Part shown: positions 7,588 through 17,373 of the stretch, piece after piece
Layout of the letters: each line of letters begins with the position of its first letter
Numbering within the stretch: the stretch's first letter is position 1
IMG/VR virus record: IMGVR_UViG_3300042465_001631
Location: 1-61,871 of that record
Strand: one strand, 5' to 3'
DNA: 61,871 bases
Source of the DNA: a virus
Notes under the pieces: generated by a model
What the model was told of the DNA's origin: nothing
Seen by the model: only the letters and a program-made list of their open reading frames with translations
Database searches by the model: none
Program-made: the position numbers and the translations under genes

Positions 7588-7798
7588 ATTCAATAACGGT
7601 AGAGGAGCTATGCTTTGTAATGAATGCAGAACTATAATATCTACAGGTCCAAAGACAGATGAGCTTTATTGCGATAAGTGCAAACAAAAAAACCATATAA
7701 TCGAGATAATTAAAGATGACGAAAAAACAAAGTGTTATTGTGGTCATACTACTTATTGCGAATGCGGACCTGATATTGTAAAGGCTGAAGAAATCTAA
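7571..7798 (+). CDS. Small zinc-ribbon protein
   Basis: A 75-residue protein with two cysteine-rich knuckle groups: CNEC with CDKC (a four-cysteine ribbon, residues about 16-37), then CYCGH and CEC near the C-terminus. It likely binds one or two zinc ions. Such small ribbon proteins can bind nucleic acid or RNA polymerase; here the role is unknown. Translation start overlaps the end of the preceding gene. Confidence 0.68.
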   Translation: MEPIHKFNNGRGAMLCNECRTIISTGPKTDELYCDKCKQKNHIIEIIKDDEKTKCYCGHTTYCECGPDIVKAEEI

Positions 7799-7810
7799 AT
7801 AATTAAAAAT

Positions 7811-8068
7811 ATGAAATACACAACAAATGCAACGAATGACATTATAGTCAATGGTCATGAGATACTTAGTCCTCCGAAGGATACTGTAGTAGAGGCTGTA
7901 AGAGAGGACTTATTAAGAAGATCTAAGGTAGGTATCAATAAATATAATACTACACTTGACAGAACTGATATAGACCTTAAAGGTTGGGTAACTCACGCAA
8001 TTGAAGAGGCACTTGACCTATCACTTTATTTAAAACGAATCCAAATAGAACTAAATGAAAGAACATAA
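7811..8068 (+). CDS. Small helical phage protein, possibly MazG/NTPase-related
   Basis: An 85-residue protein whose second half (RSKVGINKYNTTLDR...WVTHAIEEALDLSLYL) has the arrangement of a common short phage family. An EEALDLSLYL helix resembles the metal-binding helix of MazG-like nucleotide pyrophosphohydrolases. The resemblance is weak and only one EExxD-like pattern is visible, so nucleotide hydrolysis is only a possibility. It overlaps the next small frame by 14 bases. Confidence 0.6.
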   Translation: MKYTTNATNDIIVNGHEILSPPKDTVVEAVREDLLRRSKVGINKYNTTLDRTDIDLKGWVTHAIEEALDLSLYLKRIQIELNERT

Positions 8069-8201
8069 ACAATCACCACTACAGAGAATTACAATTGTAA
8101 TGCAGTACCTATACCGTAAGGGAGGAAATAAGGAGTCAGTAAATAATGTTTACCGTAACATAATAAAAAAGAAGTATGAAAAAATATACGCAGGAGTTTA
8201 A
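8055..8201 (+). CDS. 48-residue basic protein, unknown function
   Basis: A short frame overlapping both neighbours (the 7811 gene by 14 bases and the 8176 gene by 26 bases). The product is basic and helical (RITIVMQYLYRKGGNKESVNNVYRN trimmed to its core VMQYLYRKGG). Overlaps suggest a real coupled gene, but the 8176 gene could also use this region only as its leader. Confidence 0.4.
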   Translation: MKEHKQSPLQRITIVMQYLYRKGGNKESVNNVYRNIIKKKYEKIYAGV

Positions 8202-9756
8202 GGACTCAGTACTACATTATTTTATGTCTGGAGGCACAATCACTAAGGCTTGTGAACTAACTTGCGAGGCACATAATATTCCTTATAATGATGGAGTTCG
8301 TAGAAAAGTATCTAAATGGTTAGAGGAGAATAATATCTCTAATAATATAGAGCTTGAGAAGACCGACGTATTCCAAGAGGCTAAGAAGAAAGTGTTTGAT
8401 GAGTCTAAGCAAAGGTTCATAATCTCATGGTGTCAGTCAGAGACGGATATTAATGAAAGATTTTTTACAAATATAGAGGCTTATGCTAAGCATATTGACG
8501 CATCAATACATATTATTGCTGGTCGCTATAAGAATCCAATTTCATTGTCTGCCAGTAAGTCGCTTAAGAATAAAGAAGATTTACTGCAAAATTCTTGGCA
8601 CGAAAGAGCTTTACCTTATTTAGATGCCAATAGACACAAAATACACAAGCATTTATGTATATTATCAGACCTTAAAATTCAGCCTACAGCATCTACACCA
8701 TTATCTGGAATTAATGGGCTTACAGGGCTTGAATCGTGTATCGTAGGGCATCCAAGGGTACACCTGAAGTCATTGCCAGTTTTAAATGGTTATCCTCAAA
8801 AAACACTACTAACTACTGGATCAGTTTCTATTGAGAATTATACTGACACAAAGGTTGGAAAGAAGGGTGAATTTCACCATACTTACGGATTTGTAGTAGT
8901 AGAACTTGATGGGGATAACTTCCATATTAGACAGGTTACTGCCGATGAAGATGGTACATTCTATGACCTTGAGTTGTCTGTTATAGATGGAATTGTAGAG
9001 AAGCATAATGAGCCTACGGTAATAGTATTTGGTGATTTACACCTTGGAGAAACTAATGAAGGAGCGCTTAAAGTGTCATTTGAAATGGCAGATAGATTAA
9101 AATGTAGCCAGATTATCTTACACGACGCATTTGATTCTCATAGTATCAGCCATCATGAAAGAACACAACCGTTTCAATTACTTAAGCGTGAGGAGAATGG
9201 AACAGATAATTTATTTGAAGAATTATTTAATTTATCTGATTTTTTTGAATCTCACTCAGAATATAACTTTGGAGTTGTTCGTTCAAATCATTGCGAATTT
9301 CTTGATAGATGGTTAAACGATGTTGACTGGAGAAAGTCTAGGAACAAAATGGCATATCTACAACTAGCTACATCATTAGCATTTGATAAAGATAATAAGG
9401 GGGTTATTCCAATGTACTTAAAGGAAGTTGGGGTTACTAATGCCTTCTGCCTAGGAATTGATGATAGTCTTAGAGTGCTAGACTGGGAGCTCGGGGTACA
9501 TGGTCATATTGGTGCTAATGGAAGCAGAGGAAGCGCTATACAGTTTGCTCAAATGAATACCAAAACTATTACAGGACATACTCACTCTCCCTTAAGATTA
9601 GACGGTCATGTTTGTGTTGGAACCATGACAGATTTAAGAGTAGGTTACAATAAAGGTTTGTCTAGCTGGAATCACGCAAATGCAGTTATTTATCCAAACG
9701 GCAAGGTTCAATTAATAATTATAAATAAAGATACTTATAAATACACTACGCTATGA
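8176..9756 (+). CDS. Calcineurin-like metallophosphoesterase with N-terminal DNA-binding-like region
   Basis: A 526-residue protein. The C-terminal half carries the metal-binding motifs of metallophosphoesterases in order: GDLHLG (286-291), HDAFDSH (316-322), SNHCEF (370-375, in the place of GNH), HGH (442-444) and GHTH (467-470). The N-terminal 60 residues look like a helix-turn-helix. Families with this layout in phages act on DNA or nucleotides, and the T5 A1 protein is a known relative type. The likely role is nuclease or phosphodiesterase activity in host takeover or DNA processing. The 4-base overlap with the following HNH gene suggests the endonuclease inserted at its 3' end. Confidence 0.78.
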   Translation: MKKYTQEFKDSVLHYFMSGGTITKACELTCEAHNIPYNDGVRRKVSKWLEENNISNNIELEKTDVFQEAKKKVFDESKQRFIISWCQSETDINERFFTNIEAYAKHIDASIHIIAGRYKNPISLSASKSLKNKEDLLQNSWHERALPYLDANRHKIHKHLCILSDLKIQPTASTPLSGINGLTGLESCIVGHPRVHLKSLPVLNGYPQKTLLTTGSVSIENYTDTKVGKKGEFHHTYGFVVVELDGDNFHIRQVTADEDGTFYDLELSVIDGIVEKHNEPTVIVFGDLHLGETNEGALKVSFEMADRLKCSQIILHDAFDSHSISHHERTQPFQLLKREENGTDNLFEELFNLSDFFESHSEYNFGVVRSNHCEFLDRWLNDVDWRKSRNKMAYLQLATSLAFDKDNKGVIPMYLKEVGVTNAFCLGIDDSLRVLDWELGVHGHIGANGSRGSAIQFAQMNTKTITGHTHSPLRLDGHVCVGTMTDLRVGYNKGLSSWNHANAVIYPNGKVQLIIINKDTYKYTTL

Positions 9757-10289
9757 AAGAAATATGGATTGATGTAATTAATTTTGAAGAAAATTATCAA
9801 GTATCTAATATGGGTAGATTTAGAAGTAAAGATGCCGTTATAAATAGAACTGATGGAAAGTCTTATGTAAAAAAGGGAAGAATACTAAAACCAACATACT
9901 ACTCAAACGGATACAATCAATTAATGTTATATAAAAATAAAAAAAGATATACATTTATTTCTCATAGAGTTGTAGCAAAACACTTTATACCTAATATAGA
10001 TAATAAAAAAGAAGTAAATCATATTAATAATTTAAAAGATGATAATAGGGTAGAAAATTTAGAGTGGTGTACTCCATCTGAAAATATACAAAAAGCACTA
10101 ATATATAATCCTAATTTTGGAAAAAATAGAGGAAGGGAGAATGATAGATTAACGGAGACAGATGTAATTCAAATAAAAAAAATGATTAATGATAATTTAA
10201 AAAATAGCGAAATACTATCTAAATATAAAATATCAGCATCTTCTTTTTTTAATATAAAATCTAATAAAACATGGTCTCATTTAAAATAA
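9753..10289 (+). CDS. Free-standing HNH homing endonuclease (NUMOD4 type)
   Basis: A 178-residue protein. The N-terminus (residues 3-25, EIW.DV..FEENYQVSNMGRF) is the NUMOD4 motif. The HNH core follows: HRVVAKHFIPN (71-81), VNHINNLKDDNRVENLEW (88-105), and CTPSENI (106-112). The C-terminal 40 residues resemble a DNA-recognition helix-turn-helix. The gene is more AT-rich than its neighbours and uses many AAA and ATA codons, consistent with recent acquisition. It overlaps the preceding gene by 4 bases. It is a selfish element that would cut alleles lacking it. Confidence 0.9.
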   Translation: MKEIWIDVINFEENYQVSNMGRFRSKDAVINRTDGKSYVKKGRILKPTYYSNGYNQLMLYKNKKRYTFISHRVVAKHFIPNIDNKKEVNHINNLKDDNRVENLEWCTPSENIQKALIYNPNFGKNRGRENDRLTETDVIQIKKMINDNLKNSEILSKYKISASSFFNIKSNKTWSHLK

Positions 10290-10296
10290 TAACATT

Positions 10297-10533
10297 ATGA
10301 GTAAAGCAGTAATCACATGGAACTTAAATGACTTTGAAGAGAATCAAGACTTCAAGAGATGTATAAAGTCAAATGATATGGCTAGGTTGTTGTGGGAGTT
10401 AAAGCATAACTCATATAAGAAATGTAGTTACAAGGCTGATGATTCAGGAGAAGATGACTTTCACGTTATATTTGAGCATATTAACAGCCTATTTGAGCAG
10501 TATAATGTTGACATTGATGATCTAATAGATTAA
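10297..10533 (+). CDS. Small acidic protein, last gene of the replication block
   Basis: A 78-residue acidic protein (NLNDFEENQDFKRCIKSND; VIFEHINSLFEQYNVDIDDL). The type is frequent in Bacteroidota phages as a short conserved early protein, but no function is known to me. It is directly followed by a strong bidirectional terminator, so it closes the plus-strand operon. Confidence 0.65.
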   Translation: MSKAVITWNLNDFEENQDFKRCIKSNDMARLLWELKHNSYKKCSYKADDSGEDDFHVIFEHINSLFEQYNVDIDDLID

Positions 10534-10540
10534 AAAAATA

Positions 10541-10566
10541 AAGCCTCCTAATTGGAGGCTTTTTTA
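10541..10566. terminator. Bidirectional intrinsic terminator
   Basis: AAGCCTCC (10541-10548) pairs with GGAGGCTT (10554-10561) across a short AT loop. A run of A on the left and T on the right provide U-tracts in both directions. It separates the convergent plus-strand replication operon and the minus-strand virion operon, with stop codons 8 and 4 bases away. Confidence 0.92.
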
Positions 10567-10569
10567 TTA

Positions 10570-13500
10570 TTATCTACTTCCACTCTGAGTTCTAGTTCCA
10601 GATGATTCTCTACTTCTACTTTCGCTTCTGCTTCCAGACGAACTTCTTCCTCCAGACGTATCTTTAACATCTTCAGGTCTTAATCCTAGTTGTTCTACCA
10701 TTCCTCCTTGGAAATATCCACTAGCAAATCCACTAGCCTTATACTCATGCTTAATTTCTGGTAATCCATTAAGTCCTCTATAAATATCTCGAACATCTCT
10801 TACTACTCTCCAAGGTATTATAGGTGTAGATAATCTACTTCCAACTAATTGACCAGCTCCTCCAAGTGCCTTCTGAGTTTTACCAGATGCAGCGTTCTTT
10901 AAGGCTCGTTGAATTTTCTTACCTTCATCAAAAGCATCTGCCTTTATGTTCATCTGCTGACCTAAGAACTCTCCAAGTTTTTTATCTTTTTGAGCTAACA
11001 TAAACTGTACAGCTGGAGGATTTGTTTTCTTCATATACTTATTAGCCCAAGGATTTTTCTTTAACCAGTCATACAGGTCATCATCTGCTCCTGTTGCGCT
11101 AGCTAATGCAAACGCAGCTAAAGTTACAGCAGCTCCAATAAACATTCTTGTATTAGCATTCTTCGCTAATAACTGATACTTCAAATCTTTTTCAAGATTC
11201 TTCATGCCTTCTTCAGTGCTAAGATCAAGTTTACTCCCTCTCGATTTAATGTTCCAGTATATTGTGCTTAAAGTAGGAATACCTGCCTTCTGAGCAGCAA
11301 GCAATGTCCAGTTAGTACCACCTCCAATATAAGGGTTAAGTATGTTAGTAGTAACTATAGAAGCGGCAGTTAATGCAGCAGCATCATTCCATTTCTTATC
11401 CTTTACAGCCTTATCAGTTCTAGTTTGAACCCAAGAGTTAAATAAGTTTAATGGTTTGGATATAATATTATTCGGTTCATGACCTAATTCAAATCCAGCT
11501 ACCGTTTCAGCAGATTTTAACGATGCCTCAAGCTCTTCTAATGTTATTTTATTTCCTCTAACTAATGCTTCATTAACTAAATCATTTGCAAATCTATAAA
11601 TACTTTCCTTAGAGTCTGGTATAACCTTTTTACCAGCATCTTCATTTATTTTATCAGTAATTTGTTTTGCTGTGACTAACGCATCTTCAAATGACTGACC
11701 AGTAAGTTGCTCTGAAACATAGTTCTTAGCTTCTGATTTAGAATAGCCCTTCTTTCTAAGTATTTTTATCAAGTTATAATGAAAGAATCCTTGAGCAAGA
11801 GCAGCCTTGTGCATACTATCGGCAGACTCTAAGAATGGTTTCCCAAGAGCAGTAGAAGTTAGTGCGTGATATAATCTACTATCACTTGCGTTAACAATTA
11901 AATCCATTGTCTTGCTCTTAGTAATGAATGGAGAGGTTACATCTCCAAATTCAAGACCATTACCTAATGTAATATCCTTAAATGTCATACTAGCGAGTTT
12001 ATTTCTTGATTCCTTTAATGATTTCGTATCTACATTATCAAACATAAAACCAACTTTTTTAAATGCTCTTGAAATATATCCAGACGTTGTATTCTCAATA
12101 GCTTGAGCTACAGATACTAATGCATTTCTTTGAGCAAGACCTACAAACTCTTTAGCAATAGTTATTGCTTTATATAATCCATTAGACTCAGACCAGGCAA
12201 CCTTACTAAGTAGTCTCTCAATCTTTTTATTTATAGCTCTCTCTGCTTGTTTTAAATATACTTGATTTAATTGATTTCCATCACTATCTTTTTGAGAAAA
12301 CAATTCAGATAAGCTCTTAGCTAAATTCTTAGCCTCATTAAAACTTTTCTGATCCAATTCGTTCATACCAAGGGCAGTATTTATTAAGTGGTCATAGGTA
12401 TCAGATTCTTTCTCAAATAAGCCATAGTTATATAGCTCGGCAAGTTTTTTAGCACTAGTCTTTAAGTTAACCTTCTTCCTAGGTATATTTCTTCTTTCTA
12501 ATTCGTTTAATGACTTCTCGATAATACTAGCTCTAAGATTATTATACTCTTCTACCAAGTCTTTAGCAGCATCTTCTCCTATTATCTTCTCTACATTTTC
12601 TTTTATTTTTTCTACACTTCCCTCTTCTCCAGCAAGTTTCTTCCAATCAAGTACATTACGTTTTTTACCCTTAACTGTAATTTCCTTACCAAACCCAGCC
12701 TCTATTAAAGCCTGGTTAACTATATCCTTATTAGATAATTCCTTATCCTTAATTTCTTTTTCAGATATTCCTTCAGTTTTAAATCCTTGAGTCATATCAT
12801 CTCTAAACATTCCCTCATTAGCCCAGTCCTTACCATACTTTTCTTTGATATGGTTTATACCAAGTTCAATAGCGTCAGCTATATTAACACCAGCCTTTAT
12901 AGAGTTTTTAATAACTGTTATACCAGAATCAATCAACGCAATAGGAAGACCTATAGTAGCATCATAAGCTCTGCCCTTAAGTTTCTTCTGTATCTTCTCT
13001 AACGCAGCTATAGCCTTATCAGCCCTAACTCTTCTAGCTGTAGGAAGTTTCTTATATATTTCGTTTATCTGTTTTTCAACGCCACTAAGTATAAGTTGTT
13101 CTATATCAGACTCACTAACTATAGATTCGTATTCTTTTTGAATGGTATTTGCATCGGATTGAATAGCTTTTTCAACTTCTTTCTTAGCTCTTAATTGATC
13201 ACCAGATAAGAATCCATCTGTAATTGACTCATAGTTAAATCCATCCTTCATGATAGCTCTTAATCTACCCATATTAATAGCTAAAGAAGATTCTCTTAAG
13301 AACTGTTGAGATTTTGCTCTAACTAAGTCCTGTAGTTTCTTTAATCCAACATTATTAGGTTCTGAATTAACTAAATCAAACATTTCATTCTCTAACGACA
13401 CATACACAAGAGCTTTCTCGTGAGCCTTTAAGTTTGCTGTATCAAGAAATTCAAGTGTCTTTTCAATATACTTATCACCATAAACTTCCTTAGCCATGGC

Positions 13501-16500
13501 AACAGTTTCCTTTCCATGAATACCAGCCTCAACAAGTGGCATAATATCTATCTCTTGAATATTGCGTGGAGCCTCTCCTTCAACTCTCTCTATAGTTTCG
13601 CCACTTAAGTATTTTCCAACCTTACTAGACTCAGGAATATCCTTAACCTTATCTCTAAAAGCCTCTATATCATTAGTAGCTTCCTTAACTTTAAAAGAAT
13701 CAAGTACCTTAGCTTCATTAACTACATCATCGAAATGTACATTAAAAGCCTTTGCAGCCTCCGAAATATGATTAGCAGTAACAATACCTCCCTCAGCAAT
13801 ACTTTTGGCTATTTTAGCCACCATATCGATTATGTCATTGGCACTAAATCCATTTTGTTTATAATCGTCTATATTTATATTTGCATTAGGAAACAAATCA
13901 TTAATAGCTTTTAATTTAGCTTTAATAGTATCTGCTACTTCATCTATCTTAGCGTTTGATAGCTTTATTTTTTCTTCGACTGTTTTTCTAGAAACCTCTT
14001 TAGCGCTAACGCTTTCAAAACCTGTGCTCTTGTTAAATTCTTCTTCATAGTAATTAATTGCATCCTCATCGGATAGTTCGTTTATATAATCATCTTCTGC
14101 TTTAATTGCTTCATACATCGCCAATTCTTTTTCAGATAAACCACCTAAAAAAGCATCAGCCTCTTGTTGTTTAAGTTTATCGGACTCCTCACTTGTTGCG
14201 CTCACTAATTTATCCCTAACTTCAGCCAACGAACCATTACTATTTATAATGTCAATAAGTTGATTTCTTATTTCTTGTTGGTCTAGTTCAGGATAATCAC
14301 TTGCTAAGTCTTCAGCTAATTTTTCAATAGAATCTGCTTTTTTGTCAGTAACCCAACCTGCTTTATCTCCAGTTTCTTGTTTAGGGTTATTTACCTTAAT
14401 TCCCTTTGCTAAAGCGTCTAATGCTACTTCATATTCAGTAGTAGGAGTAAACTTATCTAAAGCGTCTCTAAATATTTTTTCTTGCTCTACTTTAATTTTA
14501 TTATTAGTAGTAACGCCCATCGCTTCGGCTTCTATTATGGTATAATTGGAGTTTTTCTTTAATTTAACCTCTCCTTTATTGTTTTTATACTCAATAAATC
14601 GTTTGACTTCTACACCTTTCTTAGTAGTTATCTTAGTAACGTTACCATTATCGTCGTAGGTTATATCGTATTTAGATTTAACTTCTTTTGGTGCAGTTAG
14701 TTTTATAGGAGTAGGAACTATGTCTTCAGTAGGTTTAACCTCTACTGGAGTTACTTCTTTTACTGGTAACTCTTCTTTTTTATAATTTTCTATAACCTTA
14801 TCTAATAAAATAGCGTCTGGTACTCCATTTGGAAAATCAGTTTCTATTTTTTTAGCTATGCTTAATGCTTCATTTAAATCGTCAAAATATAAATTATCCT
14901 TAGGTAATTCACTTCCTTTTTCTCCTACATTTAAAACATATTTACCTTTATCACCATAATTATTATCGTTTAATCTATGTTTACTAGTTTCGAAATATAT
15001 GTTAGACCCATTTCCTAATTGTCCTATTGGCTTAATTTCTTCAGCAATTTCAGTAACCACCTCTTCAGTAGGTTTGACTACTTCAGTAACTACTTCAGGT
15101 TCATACTTAGCGTCTATAAGAGCATTTCTTTCTGTTTGAGCATCTCTATAATCTGATTCTAACGACTTGATTAGTTCTGCTTTGTTTGGTAAGTTGCCTT
15201 CATTTATAGCAACAGCCTCTGTTTTAATATCAGCAACTTTATTGTTTAAATCAATAATCTTTCTATACACATCGTCAGGCATATTATTTACCTTTTCTAT
15301 TGTATTAGCTATTATGTTAGAGTTCTGAGCTGTAGCCTTGTCTATTTGTTTGGTTATTACAGCTCTTTCAGTATCATTTAAAGATTCATTCTCTAATTGT
15401 TTAGAAAAGTCAATAATCTTTCTTGAGTTCTCATCTAAAACATTTAAATCGCTATTATTTTGATGTGACTTAAGTATTGCTCCAGCAACATGCGGAGCTG
15501 CTTTTAATATATTTGTTAGTGTAAATGTATCCTTAAGAACTGTACCAGCATTATCTAATAACCCTACATCTTTTTTGCCTAAAACGTATTTATTTGTAAA
15601 GTTTTGTGTAAAATTAGTAAACTCCTCACCAGATATTTCTTTACTCATATCAACAGACCAGTCCTTAGCCCATTCCTTAGCCCTTTCTTTTACAGTTTTT
15701 TTTATTAAATCACCTTCATTCTTTACAATAGCATCGATAACTCTTCCTCCTTTTGTAAGTATAGATAGCGTAGGTATCTCAGATATTACCTCAGCAGAAC
15801 CCCAAAGAGCTGGAGCTACCGCCATTTGTAGCGGAGAATAAGTAGCTTTACCTTCAAGAACTTCTTTATTCATTTCGGTATATTTCTCACCAGTAGATGA
15901 AATACCAACGACTCCTAACCCACCTATACCAGTTGACGTAGCTACAAGATTAGGTATTTGCTTAGATATAATGTCAGAAGCGTAGTTTATAAAACCTTCT
16001 GGGCTTTCAATACTTTCCACTGACTTTCTTAACTGACTCTCTTCGTCAGATATATAGTCGTTTATTTTATTTGTAACTTGCTGACCAGCTAGTGAATATA
16101 ACTCTCCCTGAGCCCCCATTCCAAATTTAGCAGCGTAGTTAGTAAAACCTAATATACCATTTAATATCTTAGTACCTCCTAAGCCAATATTTGTAACTGC
16201 ATTATCTATATCTCCATACCTTCTTTTAAGTAAATCAAATTCTTGTTTTACAGTGCCTAAATCCTCCTTGTTCTTGTTTATTACAGATTGTCTTTTCTGT
16301 ATGCTATTTCCAATACCAATTATCTCATTACCTAAAGATACGTACGATTCGTACGTTTCTTTTGGAAGCGGTTGATTATTATTCTTATACTTAAGAAGTT
16401 CTTGCTCTATAGTTTTATACTCATTTATTTTCTTGTTACCTATTACCTCATAGGCATTTATAGCTTTTTCTTCTTTTAGATTATTTTCTTGTAAGTGCTC

Positions 16501-17373
16501 ACCTAAATTTTTTCTACTTTGCTTTAATAGATTCTTATCATTTTCATCAAGATTATCTAAGAATGAATTTAAATTATCAGTTTCAATATAATCTTTTTGT
16601 TTGTTTTTATATAATTGCTTTGCACGTTCTTCTACTTCAACATCACTTAGCTCTATTTTATTTTTAGCAGCATCCTTTAAAACCTCTTTCTTTTCATCTG
16701 ATAATACATCGGTATCTGCCTTTAGTTTATCAACTCCAATAGCTCTTAGTGCAGGCTGATCTAAAACAGCGTTGTACATGTCTATTGAAGTGGACTTTAC
16801 ATTATTCCAAATACCAGTATTAGTAAGTGCATCATTTAGTCTTTTATCAGCCTCGACCTCAGCAGCCTCATCATCCTTAGCAGTCTTAAATTGCTGCTCT
16901 ATTTCAGATAATCTATTATTGCTAATCGCATCTTGTTCTTTAATTACAGATGAAAGCTCATCAGTCTTTCTTAATATTTCTTCTTGGTTCTGAGGAGTTA
17001 CTTTAGTAGTAGCTAATTCTTTCTGAAGTGTAAGTTTTTTGCCTATTAAAGCAGCTGATTTAGATATTTTAGGAACAGGTTTAGCCTGAAGAGTCTGTTG
17101 TTCTTCAGGTGTAAATCCAGTAAATATTTTCATTTTAGGTGGTCCACCTAAACCATCCGATTCCACAGGAGGTTGAGTTTCTTCTGTATCCGATGAAGTA
17201 GGAGTAGGTTGAGTTTGTGTATGAGAAGCCAATTGCTTTTTTGGAGCAGTAGGTTGAGTAGCTACTTTTTTTTTTGAGTCAGCAATATAAAGGTCTATAA
17301 TTCTCCTTACATCATTGTCACTAGCTCCTTGACTTTTAGCTCCTTCTATTAAATTTCTTAATTCCTCGTCCAT
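10570..17373 (-). CDS. Giant 2267-residue internal virion (ejection-type) protein
   Basis: The largest gene in the window and the last one of the virion operon. The N-terminus (about 1-80) is a helix followed by a P/T/Q-rich linker. The bulk is charged and helical, with long coiled-coil-like stretches. A glycine-rich weakly hydrophobic patch occurs near residue 470, and another (AAVTLAAFALASATG) in the last 250 residues; the C-terminus is an S/R/G-rich tail. No catalytic motif is evident. Position next to a glycine/alanine-rich internal protein and length point to an ejected protein like T7 gp16 or the polyvalent giant proteins of Bacteroidota phages. crAss-like phages carry a giant RNA polymerase nearby, but its DxDxD motif is not seen here. 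Confidence 0.7.
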   Translation of the reverse strand: MDEELRNLIEGAKSQGASDNDVRRIIDLYIADSKKKVATQPTAPKKQLASHTQTQPTPTSSDTEETQPPVESDGLGGPPKMKIFTGFTPEEQQTLQAKPVPKISKSAALIGKKLTLQKELATTKVTPQNQEEILRKTDELSSVIKEQDAISNNRLSEIEQQFKTAKDDEAAEVEADKRLNDALTNTGIWNNVKSTSIDMYNAVLDQPALRAIGVDKLKADTDVLSDEKKEVLKDAAKNKIELSDVEVEERAKQLYKNKQKDYIETDNLNSFLDNLDENDKNLLKQSRKNLGEHLQENNLKEEKAINAYEVIGNKKINEYKTIEQELLKYKNNNQPLPKETYESYVSLGNEIIGIGNSIQKRQSVINKNKEDLGTVKQEFDLLKRRYGDIDNAVTNIGLGGTKILNGILGFTNYAAKFGMGAQGELYSLAGQQVTNKINDYISDEESQLRKSVESIESPEGFINYASDIISKQIPNLVATSTGIGGLGVVGISSTGEKYTEMNKEVLEGKATYSPLQMAVAPALWGSAEVISEIPTLSILTKGGRVIDAIVKNEGDLIKKTVKERAKEWAKDWSVDMSKEISGEEFTNFTQNFTNKYVLGKKDVGLLDNAGTVLKDTFTLTNILKAAPHVAGAILKSHQNNSDLNVLDENSRKIIDFSKQLENESLNDTERAVITKQIDKATAQNSNIIANTIEKVNNMPDDVYRKIIDLNNKVADIKTEAVAINEGNLPNKAELIKSLESDYRDAQTERNALIDAKYEPEVVTEVVKPTEEVVTEIAEEIKPIGQLGNGSNIYFETSKHRLNDNNYGDKGKYVLNVGEKGSELPKDNLYFDDLNEALSIAKKIETDFPNGVPDAILLDKVIENYKKEELPVKEVTPVEVKPTEDIVPTPIKLTAPKEVKSKYDITYDDNGNVTKITTKKGVEVKRFIEYKNNKGEVKLKKNSNYTIIEAEAMGVTTNNKIKVEQEKIFRDALDKFTPTTEYEVALDALAKGIKVNNPKQETGDKAGWVTDKKADSIEKLAEDLASDYPELDQQEIRNQLIDIINSNGSLAEVRDKLVSATSEESDKLKQQEADAFLGGLSEKELAMYEAIKAEDDYINELSDEDAINYYEEEFNKSTGFESVSAKEVSRKTVEEKIKLSNAKIDEVADTIKAKLKAINDLFPNANINIDDYKQNGFSANDIIDMVAKIAKSIAEGGIVTANHISEAAKAFNVHFDDVVNEAKVLDSFKVKEATNDIEAFRDKVKDIPESSKVGKYLSGETIERVEGEAPRNIQEIDIMPLVEAGIHGKETVAMAKEVYGDKYIEKTLEFLDTANLKAHEKALVYVSLENEMFDLVNSEPNNVGLKKLQDLVRAKSQQFLRESSLAINMGRLRAIMKDGFNYESITDGFLSGDQLRAKKEVEKAIQSDANTIQKEYESIVSESDIEQLILSGVEKQINEIYKKLPTARRVRADKAIAALEKIQKKLKGRAYDATIGLPIALIDSGITVIKNSIKAGVNIADAIELGINHIKEKYGKDWANEGMFRDDMTQGFKTEGISEKEIKDKELSNKDIVNQALIEAGFGKEITVKGKKRNVLDWKKLAGEEGSVEKIKENVEKIIGEDAAKDLVEEYNNLRASIIEKSLNELERRNIPRKKVNLKTSAKKLAELYNYGLFEKESDTYDHLINTALGMNELDQKSFNEAKNLAKSLSELFSQKDSDGNQLNQVYLKQAERAINKKIERLLSKVAWSESNGLYKAITIAKEFVGLAQRNALVSVAQAIENTTSGYISRAFKKVGFMFDNVDTKSLKESRNKLASMTFKDITLGNGLEFGDVTSPFITKSKTMDLIVNASDSRLYHALTSTALGKPFLESADSMHKAALAQGFFHYNLIKILRKKGYSKSEAKNYVSEQLTGQSFEDALVTAKQITDKINEDAGKKVIPDSKESIYRFANDLVNEALVRGNKITLEELEASLKSAETVAGFELGHEPNNIISKPLNLFNSWVQTRTDKAVKDKKWNDAAALTAASIVTTNILNPYIGGGTNWTLLAAQKAGIPTLSTIYWNIKSRGSKLDLSTEEGMKNLEKDLKYQLLAKNANTRMFIGAAVTLAAFALASATGADDDLYDWLKKNPWANKYMKKTNPPAVQFMLAQKDKKLGEFLGQQMNIKADAFDEGKKIQRALKNAASGKTQKALGGAGQLVGSRLSTPIIPWRVVRDVRDIYRGLNGLPEIKHEYKASGFASGYFQGGMVEQLGLRPEDVKDTSGGRSSSGSRSESRSRESSGTRTQSGSR

